DNA of 64,000 nt from a bacterium (GTDB lineage Bacteria > SZUA-79 > Acidulodesulfobacterales > Acidulodesulfobacteraceae): assembly GCA_027318865.1 (NCBI GenBank), contig DAHVOJ010000002.1, forward strand, positions 16,986 through 80,985. The letters run 5' to 3'. This document shows positions 44,079 to 53,111 of this stretch, one piece after another. The notes beneath the pieces were generated by a model that ran no database searches, was not told where the DNA came from, and saw nothing but the letters and a program-made list of their open reading frames with translations. A program made the position numbers and the translations under genes. Each line of letters opens with the position of its first letter. The stretch's first letter is position 1.

Positions 44079-44924
44079 TTATAACATACTAATTATTTTT
44101 TTAAAACAGGCTTCTTTTTTACATATATCCATAATATCTTTTTCTACCTCCGGCTTTATCTTAACAAGTTCGGATTTTACCGATTCCTCTTTAGAAATTA
44201 AAGTTTGGCATAAACCTGCGATGTTTTCCGTTTTTTTATTTATAATATCCAAATAATAATTTTTTGATATTTTATGAGCGTTTATATCGTTCATATAAAT
44301 TTCGAACTCTTCGTAAACGGGATTTTGTTTTACCGTAAAAGAAAATTCCCCCGTTTTTATATAATTTTCTAATAAAAAGGATAACCTCAGGGAATTAATC
44401 GCCTCTTTAATATCATAGCCGTATAAATCTTTATATCTTAAGGTGTTAGACGTATATAATCCTTTTTCTATATTTAATTTTTTATTTTTTATTATTCCAG
44501 AGATAGCGTCGAAATTTTTTTTGAAATTAATAAGAATAAATTTTTTGATTTTTTCCATTAATGTTGAAACTTTAGAAAATCGGTTCGAATTATTTACGCC
44601 AAAGGCGAAGGTATCGCAAACAATAGGTTCGATAAATTTTATATTTCCGTTCATGGCGTGTTTGAAATATTCATGAAAGGGAGTAATAAAATAATCGTAA
44701 TCTTTTTCTATAACCGAAAATCTCGTAAAATTATGAGTATAAAAATTTTCGAAAACCGGATAATAAACTATAAAAAAATCGTAATCGCTTTTGTCTGTTT
44801 CTAGATTATAATTCCTTGACCCGTAAAAGCAGACAAAAGCAATATTGAGACTCAAAGCCTCTTTTTTTATGATATTTTCAAAAACCGAAGATTTTGCGAA
44901 GACGTCGAATCCATTATAAATCAT
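44079..44924 (-). CDS. Predicted nucleotidyltransferase (pol-beta superfamily, COG3541-like)
   Basis: The catalytic motif is FYGSRNYNLETDKSDYDFFIVY (the GS...D.D pattern of pol-beta-type nucleotidyltransferases, near residue 34), followed by a helical C-terminal half. At 281 residues it matches stand-alone predicted nucleotidyltransferases that occur in bacteria and phages. The substrate is unknown. It is markedly AT-rich with many Lys/Asn/Ile/Phe codons, more so than the neighbouring pan genes, which may hint at separate acquisition. Confidence 0.75.
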   Translation of the reverse strand: MIYNGFDVFAKSSVFENIIKKEALSLNIAFVCFYGSRNYNLETDKSDYDFFIVYYPVFENFYTHNFTRFSVIEKDYDYFITPFHEYFKHAMNGNIKFIEPIVCDTFAFGVNNSNRFSKVSTLMEKIKKFILINFKKNFDAISGIIKNKKLNIEKGLYTSNTLRYKDLYGYDIKEAINSLRLSFLLENYIKTGEFSFTVKQNPVYEEFEIYMNDINAHKISKNYYLDIINKKTENIAGLCQTLISKEESVKSELVKIKPEVEKDIMDICKKEACFKKIISML

Positions 44925-44933
44925 TTATAAATT

Positions 44934-45290
44934 TTATCTTCTTGGAGAGGCAAGATATTTTTTTAATTTAATTCTTGCCCACTCGATGTCCGGGTTATAT
45001 TTTAACGCTTTCTGAAGGCTGACTATGCCGAGAGAAGGGAATCCAAGCCTGTGCAATGCTACCCCCATATGCGCCCATGCAAGCGCGAAATGCGGTTTAA
45101 TGAGAATTGCTTTTTGAAAATGCTGTATCGCGTCATAATAATATTTACCCTTCATAGCGCCTAAACCTTTATTATACTGAAATTTTGCGCTATGGACGTT
45201 AACCGCGGGCGTTTTAGCGGCAAAAGAGTTTTTTGAAAATGCTATCAAGGACAGCATTAAAATTAAACCTAGAATAATACTTTTTTTCAC
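44934..45290 (-). CDS. Secreted tetratricopeptide-repeat protein
   Basis: The track start ATG (45305) is probably not used; its GGAGG is itself the ribosome site of a GTG at 45290. From the GTG the protein reads MKKSIILGLILMLSLIAFS with a predicted signal-peptidase site after SFA. The mature 95 residues hold two to three TPR units (YYDAIQHFQKAILIKPHFALAW, SLGIVSLQKALKYNPDIEWA). It is presumably a periplasmic scaffold; the partner is unknown. Confidence 0.8.
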   Translation of the reverse strand: MKKSIILGLILMLSLIAFSKNSFAAKTPAVNVHSAKFQYNKGLGAMKGKYYYDAIQHFQKAILIKPHFALAWAHMGVALHRLGFPSLGIVSLQKALKYNPDIEWARIKLKKYLASPRR

Positions 45291-45354
45291 TTTTTCGACC
45301 TCCATTTTTTTGTTTTTATTTTATTATATCATAAAAGACTAATTATATTAAACC

Positions 45355-46839
45355 TTAAAGAAGCCATTTTAAAGATTTCTCCGCCGCTTTCCGCCATAGC
45401 GCATAGCTTTTCTTTCTCGTTCCTTCGTCCATTTTGGGAGTATAAATTTTTTTTATCTTTTTAACGCCGTTAAATTCCGCCGGCGTCCAGAAACCGGATG
45501 CAATTCCGCTGAGTCCCGCTATTCCGAAAGCCGTCATTTCCGTTAAAGCCGTTTTTTCTACCGTCATATTTAAAATATCGGATTGAAACTGCATTAAAAA
45601 ATCGTTTTCGCTTGCCTTCCCGTCAACCCTCAACTTGCATCCCGAAAAATCAAACCCGTCTTTTAAGGTATTCTCGAACTCCGCGACTACGTCTTTCGTC
45701 TGGTAGGCTAAAGATTCTAAAGCCGCCCTTACTATATGGTTTTTGGTAGCCGCTCCGGTTAATCCCCCGATAAGCCCTCTCGCAAACGGATCCCAGTATG
45801 GAGCGCCGAGACCGGAAAGAGCGGGAACAAAATAAACGCCGGCGCTGTCCGTTACGCTTTTTGCCGCTTTATCCGATTCCGAGGCAGACTTTATTAAACC
45901 TAAATTATCCCTGATAAACCTGATGACTTCGCCTCCGGTAAAAATGCTTCCTTCTAGAGCGAAATAAGCATTTCCGCCTAATTTCCAAGCCACGGTGCCG
46001 ACCAATCTTTCGGATGCATAAATACGGTTTCCCGTCTCTATCATTACAAAAAGTCCGGTTCCGTAAGTATTTTTTATAATCCCTCGTTCAAATCCCGCAT
46101 GGGCAAAAAGAGAAGCCTGCTGATCGCCTAAAATTCCGGTAACCGGAATAGCTCTGCCCGCAATCGTTTTATTTATCGACCCGAAATTATAATCGCTGTC
46201 GCAAACTTCCGGCAAAATTATTTTTTTAACGCCGAAAATTTCAATAAGTTCTTCGTCGTATTTAAGAGTATTTATATTATACAAAAGAGTTCTCGAGGCG
46301 TTGGTAGCATCTGTGGCATGAACGGCGCCGCCCGTCAAATTCCATAAAACCCAGCTGTCCACGGTTCCAAAAGCCAGTTCGCCTCTTTCCGCCTGTTCTT
46401 TTGCGCCCTCTACGTTATCCAGAATCCATTTTATTTTAGTAGCCGAAAAATAAGGATCTAAAAACAAACCTGTCTTTTCTTTTATCAAGGCGCGGTATTC
46501 CGACAACTCTTCGCATGTTTCCGCGGTCCTTCTGCACTGCCATACAATTGCGTTATAAACCGGTTTTCCGGTTTTTTTATTCCAGACCGCCGAAGTTTCT
46601 CTCTGATTTGTAATGCCGAGAGAAACCACCTCATACGAACCGCACTTTTCCATGGTTTCTCTTAAAACTTTAACTGCCGTATTTAATATATCGTACGGAT
46701 TTTGTTCGACCCACGCCGGCTTAGGATGTATTTGCGGAAATTCGCTATATGAAGAATGTATAATGCCACCGTTTTTATCGAACGCTATTGCCCTGTTGCC
46801 GGTAGTTCCCAAATCAAGCGCTATAACCGCCTTTTCCAT
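45355..46839 (-). CDS. glpK: Glycerol kinase
   Basis: Phosphorylates glycerol to glycerol-3-phosphate. LDLGTTGNRAIAFDK (residues 9-23), ITNQRETSAVWNKKTG, AIVWQCRRTAE and GDQQASLFAHAGF are FGGY-kinase/GlpK motifs, and SLAYQTKDVV lies in the ATPase domain. Length 494. No glpF, glpD or glpR is adjacent, so it stands alone here. Confidence 0.95.
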   Translation of the reverse strand: MEKAVIALDLGTTGNRAIAFDKNGGIIHSSYSEFPQIHPKPAWVEQNPYDILNTAVKVLRETMEKCGSYEVVSLGITNQRETSAVWNKKTGKPVYNAIVWQCRRTAETCEELSEYRALIKEKTGLFLDPYFSATKIKWILDNVEGAKEQAERGELAFGTVDSWVLWNLTGGAVHATDATNASRTLLYNINTLKYDEELIEIFGVKKIILPEVCDSDYNFGSINKTIAGRAIPVTGILGDQQASLFAHAGFERGIIKNTYGTGLFVMIETGNRIYASERLVGTVAWKLGGNAYFALEGSIFTGGEVIRFIRDNLGLIKSASESDKAAKSVTDSAGVYFVPALSGLGAPYWDPFARGLIGGLTGAATKNHIVRAALESLAYQTKDVVAEFENTLKDGFDFSGCKLRVDGKASENDFLMQFQSDILNMTVEKTALTEMTAFGIAGLSGIASGFWTPAEFNGVKKIKKIYTPKMDEGTRKKSYALWRKAAEKSLKWLL

Positions 46840-46884
46840 AAAAACCTACCCGATTTTAAGAACAACCCGACCAAATATAAATTA

Positions 46885-46958
46885 TATGCGTCCCTAATTT
46901 TGCAGTAGAATTTTCTGCGACGATTATAACTTTTCTAATGCAAAATTAAGGATATGCA
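46885..46958. repeat. Imperfect inverted repeat upstream of glpK
   Basis: TATGCGTCCCTAATTTTGCA (46885-46904) is matched by an imperfect complement ending near 46958, with TGCAAAATTA A GG in the right arm. The arms are separated by about 34 bases. It lies in the 169-bp gap between glpK and the nucleotidyltransferase fragment. It could be a small mobile-element remnant, an operator or chance. Confidence 0.4.
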
Positions 46959-47008
46959 TCTGTTTTTGCTTTTTAATTGCCTTGGGGTTTTATCTTTCAA
47001 ATCGATTA

Positions 47009-47245
47009 TTATTTAAAGAAATAGTAATAACCACTTTTAAAATTAACGTTTTCTTTAAAACTGACGGCAATATCTATGTCTGAATTTTTGCCGGCTTCGC
47101 CCCTTACAATAGAGCCGAATATTTTGACGCTTGTAAGTCCGTATTTATCGGCTAAATCAAGTATAATACTTTTTTGATTCAATAAATCGGTAAGATTTAC
47201 GATTTCACCACTATCACGAGTGATTTTATCAATTATCTTTTCCAT
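47009..47245 (-). CDS. Truncated minimal nucleotidyltransferase (MNT-type antitoxin-like)
   Basis: The 78-residue ORF has the minimal nucleotidyltransferase motif KIFGSIVRGEAGKNSDIDIAVSF (about residues 40-62). MntA-like proteins usually continue for 25-40 more residues after this point, including a third acidic residue; here the chain ends in KSGYYYFFK. It therefore looks like a C-terminally truncated remnant. No HEPN partner is adjacent; a broken PIN toxin fragment lies 11 bp upstream. Confidence 0.65.
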   Translation of the reverse strand: MEKIIDKITRDSGEIVNLTDLLNQKSIILDLADKYGLTSVKIFGSIVRGEAGKNSDIDIAVSFKENVNFKSGYYYFFK

Positions 47246-47255
47246 AATAATTAAA

Positions 47256-47465
47256 TTATAACATAAAAACGGTTAATTGATAAAATAGCGGCTTACGCCT
47301 TCTAAATCTTTTAAAAGCGTGCCGGCATTGAAATGCTTTATATAAAGGAGATAAAAACTTTTCAAACGCATCCTTGTTTTTGGCGGGATATTTACTGTTT
47401 TCGGCACCGTAAAATAGTTCGGATGTAGTTATCGAAGAAATACATATATCAACCGGGCTAAACAT
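47256..47465 (-). pseudogene. VapC-type PIN-domain toxin remnant
   Basis: The segment DICISSITTSELFYGAENS followed by KNKDAFEKFLSPL is a classic VapC middle region. The N-terminal part that should carry the DTN catalytic Asp is missing upstream. After FLSPLY the frame no longer reads as VapC. In the next frame the same DNA reads KHFNAGTLLKDLEGVSRYFIN and a stop at 47273, so a deletion and frameshift have probably occurred. No VapB precedes it. I read it as a decayed toxin gene. Confidence 0.7.
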
Positions 47466-47498
47466 AGTATATATTATACAATAAATTTTTGCAATATT

Positions 47499-48365
47499 TT
47501 AAACATCTTGCCGCGAAGCTAAATATTTATCGTATTCCCTGCCGGAGGCAACAAGCTCCGCCGTGGTTAGTTCCTGCGGTCTTTTGTTAAGGTCGATGCA
47601 TGCTTTTTCGACGAAAATGTGCTCCTTAACGTCCGGAGGCACCCCAAAAAACGAAGCATAGATAGAATTTTTTAGTTTTTTTCTTCTTAATTTAAAAAGC
47701 TGGTGGACAAAATAATTGAAAAACTGCGAGCCTGCGGCCCATACATAATCGGTATCCTCGAAATATTTGGGCGTAAGCCTCAAAACGGTCGAGTCAACCT
47801 TAGGCGCGGGGTTGAAATTCGATTTTCCTACGTCGAAAAGTTTTGTTATTTCGAAATTTAAACCGGCAATGACGCTTAAAGCGCCTCTTCCCGAATCGTT
47901 TTCCTTCGAGTAAAGCCTCTCGGCAAACTCTTTTTGAAACATAAGAGTCAAATCAGAAAAAGCGTCTTTTTCTTTTATAAATTTATCTATGACGGGGCCG
48001 GAAATCTCGTAGGGAAGATTGGAAATAACCCTTATTTTAGAGGAGAGGCTTTTGCTTAAAACCGCGTAATCGAATTTTAGGGCGTCTTCGTTTACGAAGT
48101 TAGGCGCCGGATTAAATTTATTAAATTTTTCTTTAGTCAGGTTATAATAAAAGGGGTCTATTTCTATTACAGTAAAAGTTTTAACCCTGCCGGCAATAAG
48201 GCCGGTCAATACGCCTTCTCCGGGACCTATTTCTACGACGTCGTCTGCGGCGGAAAAATTGCAGGAATCCACGATATCGACGGCTATTTCTTTATTCGTC
48301 AAAAAATTTTGGCCAAAGACTACTTTATCTTTCTTTCTTCCATTGTCCATATAAATACGCCGCAT
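47499..48365 (-). CDS. rsmA: 16S rRNA (adenine1518/1519-N6)-dimethyltransferase
   Basis: KsgA/RsmA dimethylates two adjacent adenines near the 3' end of 16S rRNA. FGQNFLTNKEIAVDIV, the SAM motif VVEIGPGEGVLTGLI, and the catalytic NLPYEISGPVIDKFI (NLPY) are present. Length 288. A GAGG site stands eight bases before the first ATG. It is preceded by tsaD with a 39-bp gap. Confidence 0.96.
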   Translation of the reverse strand: MRRIYMDNGRKKDKVVFGQNFLTNKEIAVDIVDSCNFSAADDVVEIGPGEGVLTGLIAGRVKTFTVIEIDPFYYNLTKEKFNKFNPAPNFVNEDALKFDYAVLSKSLSSKIRVISNLPYEISGPVIDKFIKEKDAFSDLTLMFQKEFAERLYSKENDSGRGALSVIAGLNFEITKLFDVGKSNFNPAPKVDSTVLRLTPKYFEDTDYVWAAGSQFFNYFVHQLFKLRRKKLKNSIYASFFGVPPDVKEHIFVEKACIDLNKRPQELTTAELVASGREYDKYLASRQDV

Positions 48366-48404
48366 CCATATAGCCTCAGGTATATCGACATATCGGTCCG
48401 GTTT

Positions 48405-49454
48405 TCACAGTTCCCACGACGGGTCGGCGTTAATATTTAAAAATTCGGAGCGCAGGGCGGACGGATCGACGGAATTTTTAAAAAACCCTGCATACCCTAT
48501 CATAGCAGCGTTATCCGTAGCATATTTAAGAGAAGGAAAAATTATTTTCAAACCGCTTTTTTCTCCATTTTCTTTAAAAATCTTTCTTATTCTGGAATTT
48601 GCCGAAACGCCTCCCGAAACCGTCACCGTTTTCACTTTATAAAGCGAGCAGGCTTCCGAAGTTTTTTTGTAAAGAAGTTCGGCAGCCGCTTCCCTGAGCG
48701 AAGCAAAAATATCGTAAACGGTATTTTCTTTTATCTTACCGGGACCGCCGAATCCGCCTATCGTCGTTACTACGGCAGTTTTGAGTCCGCTGAAACTCAT
48801 ATCCAAATTTTTGCTGTGCATCATCGGAAGAGGAAATTTAAATGCGTCTTTATCGCCTTTTTCCGCAAGTTCGTCAACAATCCTGCCCCCCGGATAACCA
48901 AAACCCAGATAATTCGAAATTTTGTCAAAAAGTTCGCCGCTGGCGTCATCCCTCGTTTTTCCAATTAATTTTATATCGCTGTGCGATTTAACTAAATAAA
49001 GATGGGTATGCCCCCCTGAAATCACGAGAGCGACGAACGGAAACATTTCCTCGGTTTCCGAAATTTCTAAAAAAGGACTGAAAATATGCCCTTCGATATG
49101 ATTAACCGGCGCAAGCGGAATATCTAAAGCGTAAGATATGGTCTTTGCGCACATAAGCCCTATAAGAAGGGACCCGACAAGACCCGGTCCCGCGGTTGCC
49201 GATATAAGATTAACGTCTTTCAGGGTTATACCCGCTTCCGAAAGGGCAATTCTAAAAGCAGGCAGAAAAGCCTTTACGTGATTTCTCGAGGCAAGTTCCG
49301 GAACTACGCCGCCGTATATTCCGTGAACGTAGTCCTGGGAATAAACAATATTGGATAATATTTGTACGTTTCCGTTTTCTAAGACGGCGGCGTCTTTTGA
49401 AAGAACGGCGCAGGAAAAATCGTCGCAGCTTGACTCAAATGCTAAATTAATCAT
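48405..49454 (-). CDS. tsaD: tRNA N6-threonylcarbamoyladenosine transferase TsaD
   Basis: Transfers threonylcarbamoyl from TC-AMP to A37 of ANN-decoding tRNAs. Metal ligands lie in VNHIEGHIFSPFL (about residue 110). LAFESSCDDFSCAVL, VISGGHTHLYLV and TVSGGVSANSRIR are ASKHA-fold motifs. Length 349. It lies 10 bp after ybgF in the same direction. Confidence 0.97.
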   Translation of the reverse strand: MINLAFESSCDDFSCAVLSKDAAVLENGNVQILSNIVYSQDYVHGIYGGVVPELASRNHVKAFLPAFRIALSEAGITLKDVNLISATAGPGLVGSLLIGLMCAKTISYALDIPLAPVNHIEGHIFSPFLEISETEEMFPFVALVISGGHTHLYLVKSHSDIKLIGKTRDDASGELFDKISNYLGFGYPGGRIVDELAEKGDKDAFKFPLPMMHSKNLDMSFSGLKTAVVTTIGGFGGPGKIKENTVYDIFASLREAAAELLYKKTSEACSLYKVKTVTVSGGVSANSRIRKIFKENGEKSGLKIIFPSLKYATDNAAMIGYAGFFKNSVDPSALRSEFLNINADPSWEL

Positions 49455-49463
49455 CCGGCATCT

Positions 49464-50297
49464 TTATTTTGAAAGTTCGTTTATAGCCTTTTTTGAAAGT
49501 TCGGCTGCTTTTGTTCCGGGATATTTTGCTATTACCTGACGGAAAAGAATCGAAGCGTCTGAAGGGTCCGAAACTTTTAAAAATCCTGCGCCTTGGAGAT
49601 AAATTGCCATAGGAACGTTTGGATTTTTAGGATATAATTGCGAAAACTTATGAAATTCCAGTATAGAAACCGGATATTTTTTAAGATTAAAATTAGAGTA
49701 AGATTTATAAAACATGGCATCTGCGGCGTATTTAGACTGAGGATATTTGTCTAAAAATTTATGAAAAGCGGCCGCGGCCGCCGGATATTTTTTTTTGTCA
49801 AACAAAGATAATGCTTTCTTAAAACCGTATTCCATAGCGCTTTCTTTTTTGACTACTGCGGCTCTTATGCTTGTTTTTTTCTTTGCCGCCTTCTTGTAAG
49901 AAGGACTTGGAACGCCCGTTTTCACTAATTTTAACAGTTTCACAAGCTGTTTGTTCACCATTAAACGATATTCTCTGAATCTCTTGTTTAGAAGATTCAG
50001 CTTATGATTTTCAACCTCATATTTTCCATAAATATCTCTTATTTTGGCATCCAACGATGAAATCGAAACTCCGCTATTTGCCGTATTTAACTGCATCTGG
50101 CTCAGTTTTTTTTCCATATATGTTTGATTTTGCGATAATTTAGCGGTTTTTTTATTCAGTTTTCTAACCTGAACTTTTAAACGGTGGACGGAATTGGATT
50201 CGAGCGGAGCGCAACCCGCAAGCATCGACGAAACGAAAAATAATATAATCGAACTAAAGATAAAAACCTTAAAAAACTTTTTATTGTTTATAGCCAT
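49464..50297 (-). CDS. ybgF: Tol-Pal system protein YbgF/CpoB (lipoprotein form)
   Basis: A periplasmic coiled-coil plus TPR protein that links the Tol machine with peptidoglycan synthesis in model species. A hydrophobic segment ends in the lipobox LAGC (Cys about residue 28), so this copy is probably a lipoprotein; E. coli CpoB is soluble. The N-terminal half is coiled coil (about 40-110). The C-terminal TPR units contain KKYPAAAAAFHKFLDKYPQSKYA and DASILFRQVIAKYPGTKAAE. A GGAG site lies upstream. It follows tolB by 112 bp. Confidence 0.9.
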   Translation of the reverse strand: MAINNKKFFKVFIFSSIILFFVSSMLAGCAPLESNSVHRLKVQVRKLNKKTAKLSQNQTYMEKKLSQMQLNTANSGVSISSLDAKIRDIYGKYEVENHKLNLLNKRFREYRLMVNKQLVKLLKLVKTGVPSPSYKKAAKKKTSIRAAVVKKESAMEYGFKKALSLFDKKKYPAAAAAFHKFLDKYPQSKYAADAMFYKSYSNFNLKKYPVSILEFHKFSQLYPKNPNVPMAIYLQGAGFLKVSDPSDASILFRQVIAKYPGTKAAELSKKAINELSK

Positions 50298-50409
50298 AAC
50301 TTTTACGCTCCTATTTTACAAATCTTGCGTAATTTAATTAATTAATTATATATCTTTAATCCAAAATATCCTATTAATAAATTTAATTTATCATATAAAT
50401 ATCAATTTT

Positions 50410-51753
50410 TCAATAAGAAGACTTTAACGTCCACTGCGCATCGTAATAATTTTGCATTTCCGGAAATATCCTCGGCATAAGCCTCATCATACCGCTTTCG
50501 TTTACGTCTATCATATAAAGTTCCTGCCTTCCCGCAATTTCCGTATCGAACGTAATAATTCTGGAATCTCTCGTCCATGCGGGATGTTGGGAACTGTACG
50601 GGGTATCCGTAACCTGTCTTTCGTCCGAACCGTCGGCATTCATAATGCATATTTCTAATGCGCCGTTTATAAAAGACGAAAACGCTATTTTTTTTCCGTC
50701 CGGGGACCATGCAGGACTCGTATTATAAAATCCCTCGTTAAACGTCAGTCTGCGCTTATCGCGACCGTCCGTCTTCATCACATAAATCTGCGGACTTCCG
50801 CCTCTGTTAGACACAAATGCGATCCTGTTTCCATTTGGAGAAAATGTCGGAGAGGTATTGATTCCGTCTGTAAAAGTCAACTGTTTGACGCCGCCGCCGT
50901 TTACGTTAATAGTGTATATTTCCGTATTAATATGGTCCGGGGTAAGCGCCAAGGCTAATTTTTTACCGGTCGGCGACCATGCTATATAGTCTGCCGGACC
51001 GGGAAGATTAAGTTTTATGGTTTCTCCGGTTTTTAAGTTTTTTATAAAAGCTTCCGGACCCCCGTCTTTAAACGAGATATAAGCTAATTTGTTACCGCGG
51101 GGCGATGGATAAGGAAAAATATTTATAGAATCGTTATCGGTAACCCTCTTAACTCTGTGCCCTCCAAAATCCATTACGAAAATATTTTTTGACCCGTCCC
51201 GTTCACCGACGAAAAATACTCTTGTCGTAAAAGGTCCTTTTACCCCTGTCAAAAATTTCAATATATCGTCGGCAAATTTATTTGCGAGAAATCTGTACTG
51301 GCTGTCCATTCCTTCGAGTTTTTCCGAAAAAAGCAGTTTTTTTGTGAATATGCTTATAAGATTAATCTTCATTCTAATAATGCCGTTTGACGTTGCATAC
51401 TCTCCGGTTATAAGATACTGGGCATTAAGAACGCTCCAGTTGGAATAGTGGATGCGCTCAGGACTAATCGGGGCATATTGCGGATTTTCAAGATACGAAA
51501 GCGGATTTACTATATGGAAATATCCTATGACCGAAAGGTCGTGCCGTATAACGCGTGCGGCATTTTTTTCGATTTTTTTATGCTGTCCGTATGCAGAAAT
51601 ATTTTTAAAATCGGGGATCGCAACCCTTATTTTCTTTATCCTCGCCGCATAAATATTTATATAGACTTTTGCATGGGAATTTACAGGAAATAAGACTGAA
51701 ATACCCGTTAAAACGCAGGCGGATAAAAGCAGGTTAATTAATATTTTTTTCAT
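50410..51753 (-). CDS. tolB: Tol-Pal system protein TolB
   Basis: Periplasmic beta-propeller of the Tol system. A signal peptide (residues 1-28, cleaved near SHA) precedes a TolB N-terminal domain and six blades with repeats such as SPTGKKLALALTPDHINTEIY, SPNGNRIAFVSNRGGSPQIYV and SPDGKKIAFSS. Length 447. In model species it binds Pal, but no pal follows here. Confidence 0.95.
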   Translation of the reverse strand: MKKILINLLLSACVLTGISVLFPVNSHAKVYINIYAARIKKIRVAIPDFKNISAYGQHKKIEKNAARVIRHDLSVIGYFHIVNPLSYLENPQYAPISPERIHYSNWSVLNAQYLITGEYATSNGIIRMKINLISIFTKKLLFSEKLEGMDSQYRFLANKFADDILKFLTGVKGPFTTRVFFVGERDGSKNIFVMDFGGHRVKRVTDNDSINIFPYPSPRGNKLAYISFKDGGPEAFIKNLKTGETIKLNLPGPADYIAWSPTGKKLALALTPDHINTEIYTINVNGGGVKQLTFTDGINTSPTFSPNGNRIAFVSNRGGSPQIYVMKTDGRDKRRLTFNEGFYNTSPAWSPDGKKIAFSSFINGALEICIMNADGSDERQVTDTPYSSQHPAWTRDSRIITFDTEIAGRQELYMIDVNESGMMRLMPRIFPEMQNYYDAQWTLKSSY

Positions 51754-51789
51754 AGTCGTTATAATTATAAATTAAATTAATAAGAAATA

Positions 51790-52575
51790 TCAAGGTCTGT
51801 CTTTGAGTATTTCTCTGGGATTAAAGTTCATCAGCACTCCTTCGCCGGCATTGTTGGAATTTACGAACCGCATAAAACCGGACGGAGGAGGCGGCAGGGG
51901 ACTGGACAGCTTGACCGCTTCTACCGACTGGGAATCGAAGTACCCGTTTCCGGAAGATTTAACCAACCTGACCGCGTAAATGCGCCCCGACTTGGATATT
52001 TGAAAAGCCACCACCGATTTATAATTCAAATATTTATTGAGGGATATACTAAAATTAGAAGTTATGACCGAAACTATTTTGTTTACGTAGCCCTGAAATC
52101 TGTGGAGGTTGCCTCTTATCAATGACCGGCTCAGTTTTCCGTAGGCGCTGTTAAGACTGACTTTATTTTGCAGATCTGCATAAACGTTAGAAGACAGGGT
52201 CGGAACATAAGGATGCGGCGGCGCGTATTTTCTTGCCGGCGCCTTTTGCCGCACCGTTTTTTTAGGATAAACCATAGATGATGGCGCCTTAGTAAGCGGA
52301 ACGGAAACCGGCTTTACGGTTTTTACAGGAGTCTGGGCCGGTTCGCTTGGCGGACGCTTCACGGTTTTAGGCTTTGGCGGATAAAGTATGGATTTGACGG
52401 AAGCAAGAGGTCCCGGAACTCTGCTTACAACGCTTACTACGACTTTTGAGCCTATCGACTGAATTTCGGGTCTGTATCTTATAGAAAGATATACGATTAA
52501 TCCTATCAATAATATATGAAAAATTGCGGAATATACAATATACGGTCCTATACCTTTATTATTTTCGTTAAACAT
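51790..52575 (-). CDS. TolA/TonB-type energy transducer
   Basis: One N-terminal membrane helix (about residues 12-30), a Pro/Lys-rich periplasm-spanning linker (about 60-125) and a C-terminal TonB-type domain (VVAFQISKSGRIYAVRLVKSSGNGYFD with SVEAVKLSSPLPPPPSGF). Length 261. Position between tolR and tolB argues for TolA function, while the C-terminal fold reads more as TonB; hence no symbol. Confidence 0.88.
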   Translation of the reverse strand: MFNENNKGIGPYIVYSAIFHILLIGLIVYLSIRYRPEIQSIGSKVVVSVVSRVPGPLASVKSILYPPKPKTVKRPPSEPAQTPVKTVKPVSVPLTKAPSSMVYPKKTVRQKAPARKYAPPHPYVPTLSSNVYADLQNKVSLNSAYGKLSRSLIRGNLHRFQGYVNKIVSVITSNFSISLNKYLNYKSVVAFQISKSGRIYAVRLVKSSGNGYFDSQSVEAVKLSSPLPPPPSGFMRFVNSNNAGEGVLMNFNPREILKDRP

Positions 52576-52583
52576 AATACTTT

Positions 52584-53039
52584 TTATCTGCCTGCCGCAC
52601 CGGTCAATTTAGGATTAGCCGTTACCATTCCGATTTTAGTAATTCCCGATTCTTTTATAGCCGCCATAACTTTTATAACGTATCCGTAAGGCAAAGAAGA
52701 GCTTGCCTTAAGAAATATCTGCTTGTCGGTCCTGTGCCTGTATATTGCCGAAAGTTTTTGGGTTAAAACAGGCAGCCCGACCCTGAATTTATTTATATAA
52801 ACGGCTCTGTTCGACGTTACCGACACTACTATCGTTTTTTCCGGCGCTTTCAATGCATGCGCCGAGGCGGAAGGCAAATGTACCTTTATACCGTGGACTA
52901 ATATAGGAGCCGTTACCATAAAAATAACCAAAAGCACCAGCATAACATCTACAAACGGCGTAACATTAATCTCGGACATAAGCCTATAGCCCGAAGTTCC
53001 GCTTTTCTTATCGCTTTTGTCGTCAAAAGGCGTAAACAT
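52584..53039 (-). CDS. tolR: TolR/ExbD-family proton-channel subunit
   Basis: A single membrane helix with the proton-carrying Asp31 in INVTPFVDVMLVLLVIFMV, then a periplasmic dimerisation domain. Length 151. It works with TolQ to energise the TolA/TonB-like protein. The symbol is based on context (tolB downstream); ExbD differs little in sequence. Confidence 0.9.
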   Translation of the reverse strand: MFTPFDDKSDKKSGTSGYRLMSEINVTPFVDVMLVLLVIFMVTAPILVHGIKVHLPSASAHALKAPEKTIVVSVTSNRAVYINKFRVGLPVLTQKLSAIYRHRTDKQIFLKASSSLPYGYVIKVMAAIKESGITKIGMVTANPKLTGAAGR

Positions 53040-53111
53040 AATCGTATAAATATAAACCGTTTAATTTATTAATCTATCCATAGCCATTCCCGCATAGGCG
53101 GAAACCTGCGC

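Noticed and set aside
50402-50710. 102-aa minus-strand ORF
   Set aside because: Out-of-frame shadow of the last propeller blades of tolB.
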